The notes beneath the pieces are model-generated. The model did no database searches. It was not told the origin of the DNA and saw nothing but the letters and a program-made list of their open reading frames with translations. Below are positions 33,608 through 42,859 of a stretch of DNA of 64,000 nt, one piece after another. Within the stretch, counting starts at the first letter, position 1. Every line of letters starts with the position of its first letter. Source of the DNA: Pseudomonas sp. K2I15 (GTDB lineage Bacteria; Pseudomonadota; Gammaproteobacteria; Pseudomonadales; Pseudomonadaceae); NCBI RefSeq assembly GCF_002204795.1, contig NZ_NIXO01000013.1, forward strand, positions 1 to 64,000. The letters are read 5' to 3'. The position numbers and the translations under genes were made by a program.

Positions 33608-34295
33608 GTACATATCCGTTGCTGCGGTAACGGCTACTTAGGGTTCCGCTCTTACAGCGGGTCACTTTTGGCAAACGCCCGGAATGCCGGCCCAGCCAAA
33701 AGTAACCAAAAGGTCTTTGCCCCACCACTCGGTGCCTCGCCTAGGCTCGGCATGCCGGAACGAAGGCACCGCGAAGCGGGTCGCTGCGACGGGCCATCGT
33801 GGTTGACGGGGCCCGCAGATCAAGATCGACAGCAGATCAAAAGCACGGCGGCCTGAAAGCCGACCTGAGTGTTAGAAGCAAAGGCCAGATCCAGAGCGAA
33901 AGCAGAACTGCTTTTATGTGGGAGCGGGTTTGCTCGCGAAAAACCTGAGGGCGCCGCGTTGAATCAGAAAACCATCGTCATCGTTGACGACCTTCGCGAG
34001 CAAGCCCGCTCCCACATTTGAACCGTGCCCGCTTTAGTTTTTGATTTTGCTTCACCACACTCAAGCCGGCCGGTAGGCCGCTGTGTTCTTGATCTGCTGT
34101 TGATCTTGATCTTAGGCGCCCCGTTAAACCACGCTGGCCGAACGCAGGTAGTACAGAGTGAGGGCGCACCGAGCATTAGCGAGGTGCCGAGTGGTGGGGC
34201 AAGAGCCATTTGGTTACTTTGGGGCTTTTTTTCCAAAGTGACCCGCTGTAAGAGCGGAACCCATATCAAAAACCACCCAAAAAACGGATATGTAC
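33608..34295. repeat. 688-bp palindromic repeat element with 13-bp terminal inverted repeats
   Basis: The 719-base gap between the DUF1289 and stress-protein genes is filled by one structure. It is bounded by perfect 13-base inverted repeats GTACATATCCGTT (33608-33620) and AACGGATATGTAC (34283-34295). Inside are two inverted, diverged copies of a repeat of roughly 230 bases. Shared blocks are GTTCCGCTCTTACAGCGGG, TTGCCCCACCACTCGG, GATCAAGATC and CAGCAGATCAA. In the middle sits a REP doublet. A fragment of the same repeat lies at 124-175. It looks like a MITE or a paired intergenic repeat. Small ORFs in it are treated as non-coding. Confidence 0.75.
33916..34017. repeat. REP doublet (REPIN-like) inside the palindromic element
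   Basis: Left unit ATGTGGGAGCGGGTTTGC... and right unit ending ...GCCCGCTCCCACAT are inverted around about 50 bases. The doublet forms the centre of the larger 33608-34295 element. Confidence 0.9.
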
Positions 34296-34308
34296 ACACC
34301 AAAGGGCA

Positions 34309-35169
34309 TCACCCGTTAGCCAACTCCTCCAGATGATCCATCAACTCCTGCGGCTTAAGCACCAACACATCACTGTCCACCGCATCCAGCACCACCTCCG
34401 CCGTATTCCCGATCAACGCCCCCGAAATCCCCGTACGCGCCACCGTACCGATAATGGTCACCGCCGCCTGCCACTTATGCGCCGCATGAGGAATCAATAC
34501 ATCCGCCGGACCTTCCTCGATATGCAGATGCGTGTCGTCAATATCAAACTCCGCCTGAAACGCCTTGCACTGCTCTCGATAGCGCGCCTCGATCGTCTCC
34601 TTGAGCTGAAACACCGGATCCGCCGCCGACAGCATCGGCGACGGATGCGCACTGATTACATGCAACTGCGCCTTGGCAAGGCTCGCGATATCAAACCCAT
34701 GATCAATGATCGAGTTATGCAACGCCTGATGCTCTGCATCGGAATTCCCCACATCGATGGCCGCCAAAATCACCCCGCCAGCCCACGGCTTGGACGTCTT
34801 CACCAGCAACACCGGAGTAGGGCAGTAACGCATCAGCTTCCAGTCCGCAGGCGTCAACAGCGCCTTTTTCAGCGGGCTGTCGGCAAAATGCTGCTTGACC
34901 ACCAACCCACAACCCTCGGCCTGCTGCACGTCGATGATCGTTTCATGCAGGCTGTCATTCCACGCCTGCTCGGTGGTGACGCTGTAGCCATCCTCCTGCA
35001 AACCCGACTTGAGCAGGCTCAGCATCGCCGAATGCTCGTGCTTTTTGTCACACACCAACAAATGCAAATGTGCCCCCGTCACACCGGCAATCAGCTTGGC
35101 GCGCTTGAGGGCCAGGCTTTCCGAATGCTCGGGCTCGATGACCACCAGGATGCTGCGGATGGCTTGCAT
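34309..35169 (-). CDS. Tandem universal stress protein (UspE-like)
   Basis: A 286-aa protein with two Usp domains. The first (about 1-140, MQAIRSILVVIEPEHSESLALKRAKLIAGVTG) ends in PTPVLLVK. The second (about 150-286) ends in the ATP-loop-like GTVARTGISGALIGNTAEVVLDAVDSDVLVLKP. This arrangement matches UspE. It is a cytosolic stress or anaerobiosis protein. The open frame extends far upstream; MQAIRSIL at 35169 is the domain start. It is divergent from miaE. Confidence 0.88.
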   Translation of the reverse strand: MQAIRSILVVIEPEHSESLALKRAKLIAGVTGAHLHLLVCDKKHEHSAMLSLLKSGLQEDGYSVTTEQAWNDSLHETIIDVQQAEGCGLVVKQHFADSPLKKALLTPADWKLMRYCPTPVLLVKTSKPWAGGVILAAIDVGNSDAEHQALHNSIIDHGFDIASLAKAQLHVISAHPSPMLSAADPVFQLKETIEARYREQCKAFQAEFDIDDTHLHIEEGPADVLIPHAAHKWQAAVTIIGTVARTGISGALIGNTAEVVLDAVDSDVLVLKPQELMDHLEELANG

Positions 35170-35319
35170 GGTCGGGTTCTCCAAAAAGGGTGGGCGTGGA
35201 ACAACTATAGTTGCTGCCGGCCACACGTCATGTTGATGCACATCAAGCCCGGTGGCTGGCGGTCTGCGGCGTGGTCGGTATAATCGGCGCCCTTTTGCGA
35301 ATCTTTGCCCGTGAGCCCG

Positions 35320-35922
35320 ATGAACCTGCCAGAAATCCACGAATTCCTCGGTTGCCGCACCCCCGACGGCTGGGTCCAGGCCGCGTTGGCCGACCAGGAA
35401 ACCTTGCTGATCGACCACAAGAACTGCGAGTTCAAGGCCGCCAGCACCGCCTTGAGCCTGATCGCCAAGTACCATTCCCACGTCGACCTGATCAACCTGA
35501 TGTCGCGCCTGGCCCGCGAAGAGCTGGTGCACCACGAGCAAGTCATGCGCCTGATGAAGAAGCGCAAGATTGAACTGCGCCAGCTCTCCGCCGGCCGTTA
35601 CGCCTCGGGTTTGCGCAAAGTGGTGCGCAGCCATGAGCCGGTCAAGCTGGTGGACACCCTGGTGGTCGGCGCGTTTATCGAAGCCCGCAGTTGCGAGCGT
35701 TTCGAAGCGTTGGTGCCGCATTTGGACGAAGATCTCGGCAAGTTCTACTTCGGCCTGCTGAAAAGCGAAGCGCGACATTTCCAGGGTTACCTGAAGCTGG
35801 CTTACCAGTACGGCGACGCCAAGGACATCGCCCAGGTCATCGACCGGGTGCGCGCCGCCGAGCAGGAGCTGATCGAGTCACCGGACGTCGAGTTCCGCTT
35901 TCACAGCGGCGTGCCGGCCTGA
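35320..35922 (+). CDS. miaE: tRNA-(ms2io6A37) hydroxylase MiaE
   Basis: A 200-aa ferritin-like di-iron protein. Carboxylate/histidine ligands are in REELVHHEQV, EARSCERFEAL and SEARHFQGYLKLA. MiaE hydroxylates the isopentenyl group of ms2i6A at position 37 of certain tRNAs, an oxygen-dependent step. The ATG at 35320 (MNLPEIHEFLG) is the family start; five more residues would come from an upstream codon. Its last 45 bases overlap the convergent end of an MFS gene. Confidence 0.92.
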   Translation: MNLPEIHEFLGCRTPDGWVQAALADQETLLIDHKNCEFKAASTALSLIAKYHSHVDLINLMSRLAREELVHHEQVMRLMKKRKIELRQLSAGRYASGLRKVVRSHEPVKLVDTLVVGAFIEARSCERFEALVPHLDEDLGKFYFGLLKSEARHFQGYLKLAYQYGDAKDIAQVIDRVRAAEQELIESPDVEFRFHSGVPA

Positions 35923-37077
35923 CGCAACCGCTACACCGATCAACACGGTGATCCCGGCCAGCAGCAGGATCACCGTCTGCGCCCCCAGTGGCGCCGCCAG
36001 CAGCGCAATCAACAACCCGGCCAGTGGCTGCGAGAGGTTGTTGAGCAAGGTCAACACACCCACCGTCTTGCCAAAGTCCTGGACCGGGATCACCCGTTGG
36101 CGAGTGCTGCGGATGTACACGTTGAACATCTTGTCGAAACCGGTCACCAGCAGGAAACCCGTGGCATACGCCCACATATTCGGGCTGATGGCGGTGATCA
36201 GTGCACCCACGGCAATCATCGAGTACGACAAACCGCCCAGCACCTTGAGCGGCAGGGAAGCGCGCGCCAGGTAGAACAGAATGGCGATGGTCACCACCGC
36301 GCCCGCCGCCTGCAATCCCGCGTAGGTGTCTTTACCGGCGGCGTATTGACCGATGACCATCGCGGCGGAGGTCGCCAGGGTCACACCGATAATCAGGTTC
36401 ACGCCCACTGCCAGGGCGATGATCTTTTTCAGTTCCGGCAGGTCGCGGATGTGCCCGAAGGCGATGCGCAGCGGTTGCAGCCAGATGTCATTGTGCTGCT
36501 CGAAGGTCTCCAGGTTGACCGTGGTATTGCGTTGCCAGATGCGCATCGCCACGTCCGCCAGCAGGAACAACCCGGCAACCCCCAATACCACCCAGTGCCA
36601 CGCCCACACTTCGAGCATCAGCGCCGCCACCAATGGGCCCAGCACCAGCCCGGTCTGGTCGGCAATCTGCGAGTAGGACAATGTCTTGGCATAGCTGTAG
36701 TGCTTGAAGATGTGTGGCAGCAACACTTCCCGGGCCATGATGCCCTGGGTGGTCAACACGCCGCACAGTGCCGAAAGGATGACGATCCAGTAAATCCCGT
36801 CGAACATCCCGTACAGCAGCACCGACACTACACAGGCCAGCGCCCGATAAACCTGGCTGATATGCAGGATGCGCACGGCCGGATACTTGTCACACAATGC
36901 CCCGCACACCGGGAACGACAGGTAGCGCGGCAAGGACTCGACAAAAAATGCCAGGCCGGCCCACGACACACTGTTGGTGGTCTGGAACACGATTAACGGC
37001 ACGATGAACAGCAGAATCTGGTCGGCCAGCCGCGACAGAAACAACGAAATGAAGAACGCCAGGTAATCCTTGCGCAT
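35878..37077 (-). CDS. MFS transporter of unknown substrate
   Basis: A 399-aa major facilitator, starting MRKDYLAFFISLFLSRLADQILLFIVPLIVF, with about twelve helices and a GALCDKYPAVRI loop after helix 2. It resembles multidrug or siderophore-type exporters (enterobactin-exporter-like group), but the substrate cannot be read. Its 3' end overlaps miaE by 45 bases in the opposite direction. It is divergent from the RstA-like regulator, which could control it. Confidence 0.75.
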   Translation of the reverse strand: MRKDYLAFFISLFLSRLADQILLFIVPLIVFQTTNSVSWAGLAFFVESLPRYLSFPVCGALCDKYPAVRILHISQVYRALACVVSVLLYGMFDGIYWIVILSALCGVLTTQGIMAREVLLPHIFKHYSYAKTLSYSQIADQTGLVLGPLVAALMLEVWAWHWVVLGVAGLFLLADVAMRIWQRNTTVNLETFEQHNDIWLQPLRIAFGHIRDLPELKKIIALAVGVNLIIGVTLATSAAMVIGQYAAGKDTYAGLQAAGAVVTIAILFYLARASLPLKVLGGLSYSMIAVGALITAISPNMWAYATGFLLVTGFDKMFNVYIRSTRQRVIPVQDFGKTVGVLTLLNNLSQPLAGLLIALLAAPLGAQTVILLLAGITVLIGVAVASGRHAAVKAELDVR

Positions 37078-37232
37078 ACAACTCCCTGTGAATGGCGTTA
37101 AAGATTGCAGGCTATTTGTTAAAAACTCTTAAAAGCATGAAGCTTCGTCGGCCAGTGATGGCCAGCTGCTTTAGTTGGCCAGCTTGCCACCTATAATGCC
37201 CGCACTTCAATCCGCGCGCGCACTGGAAATTT

Positions 37233-37940
37233 ATGGATAACTTGGGTCTCGGCAAGGTATTGCTCGTGGAGGACGATCAGAAGCTGGCAGGGCTGATCGC
37301 CCATTTCCTGTCCCAGCATGGCTTTGAGGTGCTCGCCGTGCACCGCGGTGACTTGGCGCTGGCGGCCTTCCTGGAGTTCAAGCCCAAGATCGTTGTGCTC
37401 GACCTGATGCTGCCTGGCCAGAGCGGCCTGCATGTGTGCCGCGAAATTCGCAACGTATCCGACACGCCGATCGTGATCCTCACCGCCAAGGAAGACGACC
37501 TGGACCATATCCTCGGCCTGGAATCCGGCGCCGACGACTACGTGATCAAACCGATCAAACCACCGGTGCTGCTGGCCCGCCTGCGTGCCCTGCAACGCCG
37601 CCAGACCCCGGAGCCCACGGTGCGCGGTTCCCTTGAATTCGGCCGGCTGGCCATCGATCGCAGCTGCCGGGTGGTAAGCCTGGGCGGCGAGAAGATCGAC
37701 CTGACCACCATGGAGTTCGAACTGCTGTGGTTGCTGGCCAGCGCCGCCGGGAAGATCCTCTCGCGCGATGACATCCTCAACCGCATGCGCGGGATCGCCT
37801 TTGACGGGCTCAATCGCAGCGTCGACGTGTACATCAGCAAGCTGCGCGGCAAGCTCAATGACAACCCTCGGGAACCGGTGTGCATCAAGACCATCTGGGG
37901 CAAGGGCTACCTGTTCAACCCGTTCGCCTGGGAGGTCTAG
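37233..37940 (+). CDS. OmpR-family response regulator (RstA-like)
   Basis: A 235-aa regulator. The receiver domain (1-120) has the acidic pair ED, phospho-acceptor Asp in VVLDLMLPGQSG and the Lys of YVIKPIKPP. The winged-helix DNA-binding domain (130-235) has the SVDVYISKLRGKL recognition helix and KGYLF. The pattern LDHILGLESGADDYVIKPIKPPVLLARLR is close to E. coli RstA. The stop directly abuts the kinase ATG, so the two form an operon. Confidence 0.87.
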   Translation: MDNLGLGKVLLVEDDQKLAGLIAHFLSQHGFEVLAVHRGDLALAAFLEFKPKIVVLDLMLPGQSGLHVCREIRNVSDTPIVILTAKEDDLDHILGLESGADDYVIKPIKPPVLLARLRALQRRQTPEPTVRGSLEFGRLAIDRSCRVVSLGGEKIDLTTMEFELLWLLASAAGKILSRDDILNRMRGIAFDGLNRSVDVYISKLRGKLNDNPREPVCIKTIWGKGYLFNPFAWEV

Positions 37941-39218
37941 ATGTTACGGCTGTTTCTGCGTCTGTATATCATCCTGGCCATTGGCTTGGCGGGGGCGATC
38001 TGGCTGGTGAACTACACCTTCGATGAGCTGCTGCCGGAGGCCAACGAGACCTACAACCGCGAAGCCCTGCGCGGCCCGGCGTATGGGCTGGTGGAGCAAT
38101 TGCGGCCGGTGGCGGGTGAAGCGCGCGCCGCCCGCTTGGCCGAGTTGCAACCGCATTACGGGTTGCGCCTGGCGCTGGTGCAGCGTGATCAACTGGCGAT
38201 GACCGAGAGTGAGAAACAGTTGCTGGCCGCCGGGCAATTGTTGGTGCGGGGGGACTTCATGGAATTCCTGGTCGACATTGATGGCGGCTCGCAAATGCTC
38301 GAAATCAAACTGCCTGAAGAACCCAAGTGGCTGTACCTGTGGGCGTATGGCTTCCTTGGCCTGTGCTTGGCCATCGTCCTGTATTTTTGGGTACGGCCCC
38401 ATTGGCGTGACCTGGAGCACATTCGCCTGGCGGCGCAACGTTTCGGCGACAACGACCTCGGGTCGCGCATCCTGCTGCCGCGCCGTTCCACCGTGCGCGA
38501 GCTGGCGGGGCACTTCAACCAGATGGCCGAGCGTATCGAGAGCCTGATCGCCAATCAGCGCGAGCTGACCAACGCGGTCTCCCACGAACTGCGCACGCCG
38601 ATCGCGCGCTTGTCGTTTGAACTCGACCAGCTCAAACAACAGGCCGACCCTCGCCAGAGCCGCGCGCTGATCGCCGACATGTACGCCGACCTCGGCGAGC
38701 TGGAAGAAATGGTCTCGGAACTGTTGACCTACGCCAGCCTGGAGCGCGGTGCCACGCAGATCACCCGGGAAAGCATCGAGGCACACAGCTGGCTCGACAG
38801 CGTGATCGGCAGCGTCGCCCTGGAGGCTGAAGCGGCGGGGGTGCAGTTGCTGCTGCGCACCTGTGAAGTCGACTACATCCGCATCGAGCCGCGCTTTATG
38901 GCGCGGGCGGTGATCAACCTGTTGCGCAATGCTATTCGCTATGCCGACCGGCGCGTGGAAGTGTCGCTGGTGAAGTTTGGTGCCGGCTATGAAGTGCGGG
39001 TCAATGACGACGGCCCCGGCGTGCCGGTGGAAGGTCGGGCGAAGATTTTCGAACCGTTCCTGCGCCTGGATGCCAGCCGCGACCGCCGCACCGGTGGCTT
39101 TGGCCTGGGCCTGGCACTGGTGCAGCGGGTGTGCCAGTGGCATGGCGGGCAGGTTGAAGTGCTGGACTCGGAGTGGGGCGGGGCGTCGTTCCGCATGACG
39201 TGGGCGTATGTCGAGTAA
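37941..39218 (+). CDS. Sensor histidine kinase (RstB-like)
   Basis: A 425-aa transmembrane kinase. TM1 (about 5-25) is followed by a periplasmic loop to about 130, TM2 (LWAYGFLGLCLAIVLYFWV), a HAMP-like linker, HisKA with NAVSHELRTPIARLSFELDQLK, and a HATPase with NLLRNAIRYAD, DDGPGVP and GGFGLGLALVQR. It phosphorylates the regulator encoded immediately before it. The periplasmic loop resembles RstB; in other bacteria that signal relates to Mg2+, iron or acid, but this is not evident here. Confidence 0.87.
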   Translation: MLRLFLRLYIILAIGLAGAIWLVNYTFDELLPEANETYNREALRGPAYGLVEQLRPVAGEARAARLAELQPHYGLRLALVQRDQLAMTESEKQLLAAGQLLVRGDFMEFLVDIDGGSQMLEIKLPEEPKWLYLWAYGFLGLCLAIVLYFWVRPHWRDLEHIRLAAQRFGDNDLGSRILLPRRSTVRELAGHFNQMAERIESLIANQRELTNAVSHELRTPIARLSFELDQLKQQADPRQSRALIADMYADLGELEEMVSELLTYASLERGATQITRESIEAHSWLDSVIGSVALEAEAAGVQLLLRTCEVDYIRIEPRFMARAVINLLRNAIRYADRRVEVSLVKFGAGYEVRVNDDGPGVPVEGRAKIFEPFLRLDASRDRRTGGFGLGLALVQRVCQWHGGQVEVLDSEWGGASFRMTWAYVE

Positions 39219-39242
39219 CCCTCTCGAAGGTTAAGAAGCTCA

Positions 39243-39336
39243 AATGTGGGAGCGGGCTTGCTCGCGAAGACGGTAGGTCAGTCGCCGGATGCATTGACTG
39301 AAACACCGCCTTCGCGAGCAAGCCCGCTCCCACATT
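39243..39336. repeat. REP doublet (REPIN-like)
   Basis: Inverted REP units AATGTGGGAGCGGGCTTGC... and ...AGCCCGCTCCCACATT enclose about 40 bases between the convergent kinase and MipA genes. Confidence 0.92.
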
Positions 39337-39353
39337 TTGATTGGGTTATCACA

Positions 39354-40157
39354 TTAAAAGGTGTACTCGACCATCCCCATCACCGACGTCTGCAACCGTC
39401 GCTCCACAATCGGGCTTTGGCCGGCCTTGTCTGCCAGGTACTGCACATCCAGCAAGGTCGAGAATGTGGTGTGGTCGCTGATGGGCAAACTCCACACCAG
39501 GTTCATCCCGTTGCTGATATTGCCGCCGCTGGCCTTGTAGGCCTTGAAGCGACTCTGCGCGGCCTGGCCGGTGGTCACGCCGTACCAGGTCTGCATGTAA
39601 TTACTGTCGCCAAAATGGCTGCTGAGGCTGACGTCCAGCGAACCGTAGTCGCCGTCATACAGGTTGGTGCCCAGGCTCAGTTCCAGGTGAGTGAATGCCT
39701 TGCCGGAATCCTTGTGATCATCCTCCTCGAGCGCATGCTCCAGGGTCGCGCCCATAATCACCCCGCCAAGGTTATAGCTGGCGCTGACACCCACCTGGGC
39801 ACGCGTCTTGATCTCGCCCATGCCCTTGAGTTTCTTCGAGCCCGGGCGGCCGGTTTTGCTTTCATCCTTGCGAGAGCCACTGGCGCCGACGTAGGCGCTG
39901 AAACTCGCGCCGCCGCCGTCATAACCCCAGCCCAGGCCCTTGTCGGTGTCGAGGAAAATCCCCCACGGGCTGACGACTGCCGCCCCCAGCACCGGCGCGG
40001 TCACCCGCTCGTCGCTGCCGCTGTAGCGGGGCAGGTTGGCCACGCCGGCCTTGAGGGTGTATTCCCAGTCGTCGGCCAGCAGGGTGTCGGCACTGGCCAG
40101 CAGGCACAGGGACGTCAGGGACAGGCACAGGTGTTTTGAACGCATGATGGTCTTCAT
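39354..40157 (-). CDS. MipA/OmpV-family outer-membrane protein
   Basis: A 267-aa protein with a signal peptide (about 1-29, SADTLLADD). A beta-rich body holds the family features PRYSGSDERVTAPVLGAAVV near the start, GWGYDGGGASFSAYVG, and a terminal aromatic residue (VEYTF) for outer-membrane insertion. MipA in E. coli scaffolds MltA and PBP1b; OmpV-type proteins are otherwise poorly understood. It stands six bases before the beta-lactamase-fold gene's stop on the same strand, as the downstream partner. Confidence 0.87.
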   Translation of the reverse strand: MKTIMRSKHLCLSLTSLCLLASADTLLADDWEYTLKAGVANLPRYSGSDERVTAPVLGAAVVSPWGIFLDTDKGLGWGYDGGGASFSAYVGASGSRKDESKTGRPGSKKLKGMGEIKTRAQVGVSASYNLGGVIMGATLEHALEEDDHKDSGKAFTHLELSLGTNLYDGDYGSLDVSLSSHFGDSNYMQTWYGVTTGQAAQSRFKAYKASGGNISNGMNLVWSLPISDHTTFSTLLDVQYLADKAGQSPIVERRLQTSVMGMVEYTF

Positions 40158-40163
40158 GTGGGG

Positions 40164-41987
40164 TCAGAGACTCAAGGGGTTGTGGGGGGGATCGGTACGT
40201 TTGAAGTGGTAGCCGGAGGCACTCAGGCCGTTGACCTGGCGGCTCACGGTGTCGCCCAGGCCATAGCCGTTGCCGGCCAGTACCGCGTGGGCGTTGTCCA
40301 CCGGCAGCAGGATGTAGTCGGTCAGCGGCTCGTCGTGCAGTTGGCCGCGGATCACCAGGAAGCCGTTTTCCAGGCGCACGCTGATGCCGCTCAAGGGCGC
40401 GTCGGGTTCATGGGTGTTGAGCACCTGGTAGGTGCCGATGGTGTCGGCCCAGGCATTGCTCAGCGGCGTCTGTTCGATGCGTTCGCCCACGGGCACGCGC
40501 TGGCCGTGGCTGCGGGCGGTAAGCATCTGGCGCCCTTGTACCGTCACCACATCCAGCTGCACGCGGCCCAGTTCGCCGAGGTCCTTGAGCCAGAAACCGA
40601 GGAATTTCTGCTGCGCCCGCAGCCAGCCCTGGCCGTCGCGCAGCAGTTCGAAACGGGTGCCGGCCAACTCGCCGTACAGCTGACCGTTTTCGTCCTTGAT
40701 ACGGAAAACACCCCAGGCTGTGGCATAGAAACCCGCCAGGCGCTTGCGGTCGATGGCGGCGGGCACCTGGCGGATTTTCAGGCCGTGGGTCGGTTGCTGG
40801 CAGTCGTCGGCACACACCGGGTCGCCGGTTTGGGCCTGGAGCATCAGGCGCAGGGTGTCGGTGGTCAGGGACACCACCATTTCCTCGGCGTTGCTGTCGT
40901 TGGCCATCACCATCACGGCCAGTTGCTGGTCCGGCAGCACCGTCAATTGCGCGGCGAAATCATCCCCGCCACCGCTGTGCTGGAAGGTGCGGATGCCGGG
41001 GCCGACCGGCTCATCACCGCAGGGCGCGAGAAACCATCCCAGGCCCATCTGGCAGTCGAAGTCCAGGGCGTTGCCGGTGTTTTGTTGGGTGAACATTTCG
41101 TCGATCGACTGGCTGCCCAGTATCTGTTTGTCTTTGTAGCGGCCCCGGGCGAACAGCATTCGCACGTAGTGGCTGAGGTCCTTGGGGCTGGCCCACAAAC
41201 CACCGGCGGCGAGGTCGCGCACCTGGGCATCGGCGCTGGCGGTGCCGTCTTCATAACCCAGGGCGCGGAAGCCCGGTTGCGCGCCGGTGCCGACGAAGCT
41301 CGACTGGTACATTTCCAGGGGCTTGAGCAGGCTGCTTTGCAGCCGGGTTTCGAAGTCTTGCCCGCTGCTGCGCTCGATGGCGGCACCGGCCAGCGTGTAG
41401 CCGAGGTTGGAATAGGCCACTTGAGTGCCCGGTGGTGTGCTGAGCCACACCCCTGAAATGCGCATCGGCATCTGGCCCATGGCGAAGGTAGTGCGCACGT
41501 CCCGCAGGTGTTCGCTGGGCAGGCCGGACTGGTGGCTGAGCAGGCGGCGCAGGGTAATGTCGCGGTCGGCGGCGCCCTGATCGGAATGAAAACGCGAGCG
41601 TACGTAGAATTCCCGCAGGGTGTCCTGGATCGGCGTGTCGAGGGCCAGGCGCTGTTGCTCCACCAATTGCAGGGCGGCGGTGGCGGTGAACAGTTTGGAG
41701 ATGGCGCCGGCACGGAACGCGGTGTTGGGGGTAACTGGTTTGCCCAGGGCTTTGTCGGCGAGGCCAAAGCCATGGGCCCAGATCAGTTCCTGGCCATTGA
41801 CCAGTGCGATGGACAAGCCGGGTACGTTTTGCCTGGCCATTTCACCAGGGATGCGTTTTTGCAGGTAGCGGATGATTGCGCTGTAGTCGCCCTTGGGAAT
41901 GGGCGGCGGTGCCGGCGGTTGGCCGTGGCAGCCGATGCTGCCCAGCAGGCAACCCAGCAGCGGGATACTGCGCAATGTACGAAACAT
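40164..41987 (-). CDS. Beta-lactamase/PBP-fold lipoprotein lacking the nucleophilic serine
   Basis: A 607-aa protein of the serine beta-lactamase / class C penicillin-binding family. A signal peptide with a possible lipidation cysteine (Cys20, GSIGC) is followed by the catalytic domain (about 35-385) and a C-terminal extension. The YxN motif (Tyr192-Ser-Asn194) and HSG (337-339) are in place, but the SxxK motif reads Ala95-Ile-Ser-Lys98: the nucleophile is Ala (codon GCC at 41703-41705). It may be a non-catalytic binding protein, or use other chemistry. The ATG at 41987 is preferred over the GTG at 41996. MipA follows on the same strand after six bases. Confidence 0.83.
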   Translation of the reverse strand: MFRTLRSIPLLGCLLGSIGCHGQPPAPPPIPKGDYSAIIRYLQKRIPGEMARQNVPGLSIALVNGQELIWAHGFGLADKALGKPVTPNTAFRAGAISKLFTATAALQLVEQQRLALDTPIQDTLREFYVRSRFHSDQGAADRDITLRRLLSHQSGLPSEHLRDVRTTFAMGQMPMRISGVWLSTPPGTQVAYSNLGYTLAGAAIERSSGQDFETRLQSSLLKPLEMYQSSFVGTGAQPGFRALGYEDGTASADAQVRDLAAGGLWASPKDLSHYVRMLFARGRYKDKQILGSQSIDEMFTQQNTGNALDFDCQMGLGWFLAPCGDEPVGPGIRTFQHSGGGDDFAAQLTVLPDQQLAVMVMANDSNAEEMVVSLTTDTLRLMLQAQTGDPVCADDCQQPTHGLKIRQVPAAIDRKRLAGFYATAWGVFRIKDENGQLYGELAGTRFELLRDGQGWLRAQQKFLGFWLKDLGELGRVQLDVVTVQGRQMLTARSHGQRVPVGERIEQTPLSNAWADTIGTYQVLNTHEPDAPLSGISVRLENGFLVIRGQLHDEPLTDYILLPVDNAHAVLAGNGYGLGDTVSRQVNGLSASGYHFKRTDPPHNPLSL

Positions 41988-42184
41988 GATGAGCACCCGA
42001 GGGGTGGTTTGGATGCTCGAATGCTAGGGGTGGGCCGTCCATGAGTCTTTGTGAGCTTTGTCGCGAAAGTGTCAAAGACTGTTAACTGGAGTCGACCCAA
42101 GCCGGTTTGCTTCATTGCTGGATCTCCAGCGTCAGCTATACCTACAGCTCGGTGTTCCTTCGATAACAGCCAAGGAGTTCTATG

Positions 42185-42856
42185 ATGAAGCTAGGATTAA
42201 TGATCGGAACGGTATTGATTGCCTCGGTCGGGGTGGCGGGGTGTTCCAGCAAAGTGACGCAGCCGGACGAATACTCCGGGTTTCTTTCCGACTACAGCAA
42301 CCTGAAGGAGGCCAAGTCGCCGTCGGGGGCGGACGTGATGCGCTGGGTGGATCCCAACCTGAACCTGAGCCGCTATACCGCGGTGTACATTGAGCCCACC
42401 CAGTTCTATCCCAAGCCGCAAGCCAGCACCAAGATCCCTGAAAGCACCTTGCAGGGCATCAGCACCTACTACAGCCAGGCGCTCCAGCGCGAACTGGAAA
42501 AGTCCTTGCCACGGGCCAACGGGCCTGGCCCGGGTGTGATCGTGGTACGGGCGGCCATCACGGCGGTCAGCAGCAAGACCGAAAGCCTCAAGCCGTATGA
42601 GTACATTCCCGTCGCCCTGGTGGCCGCAGCCGTCAGTACGGGCGCCGGGATTCGTGACCAGGAAACCACCCTGGGCACCGAAGCTCAATTTCTCGATGGC
42701 GCCAGCGGCAAGGTGGTCGCCCAGGTCGTGCGCAAAGGCACCGGCAAGCCGTTGTCAAACGACTCCCAGGTGATGAAAGCCGATGACGTGAAAAGCGTCA
42801 TCGACGGTTGGGCTTCGGACCTGCATCAGTCGTACCTGAAGCTTAAAAAGGGTTAA
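42185..42856 (+). CDS. DUF3313 lipoprotein
   Basis: A 223-aa lipoprotein. The signal peptide ends in the lipobox SVGVAGC, followed by SSKVTQPDEYSGFLSDYSNLK and the DUF3313 body (RYTAVYIEPTQFYP, ADDVKSVIDGWASDLHQSYLK). Function unknown; the family is found in proteobacterial envelopes. Two adjacent ATGs (42182, 42185) follow AAGGAG; the second has the better seven-base spacing. It is convergent with the DUF3829 gene, whose stop lies three bases away. Confidence 0.82.
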   Translation: MKLGLMIGTVLIASVGVAGCSSKVTQPDEYSGFLSDYSNLKEAKSPSGADVMRWVDPNLNLSRYTAVYIEPTQFYPKPQASTKIPESTLQGISTYYSQALQRELEKSLPRANGPGPGVIVVRAAITAVSSKTESLKPYEYIPVALVAAAVSTGAGIRDQETTLGTEAQFLDGASGKVVAQVVRKGTGKPLSNDSQVMKADDVKSVIDGWASDLHQSYLKLKKG

Positions 42857-42859
42857 GCC

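Noticed and set aside
33660..34260. Small ORFs inside the palindromic repeat
   Set aside because: They lie in a dispersed non-coding repeat, occur in both inverted copies with different frames, and lack ribosome sites.
10733..39336. Regularly repeated GTGGGAGCGGGC units considered as CRISPR-like
   Set aside because: They are isolated inverted pairs in separate intergenic gaps, not tandem direct repeats with spacers; they are REP doublets.
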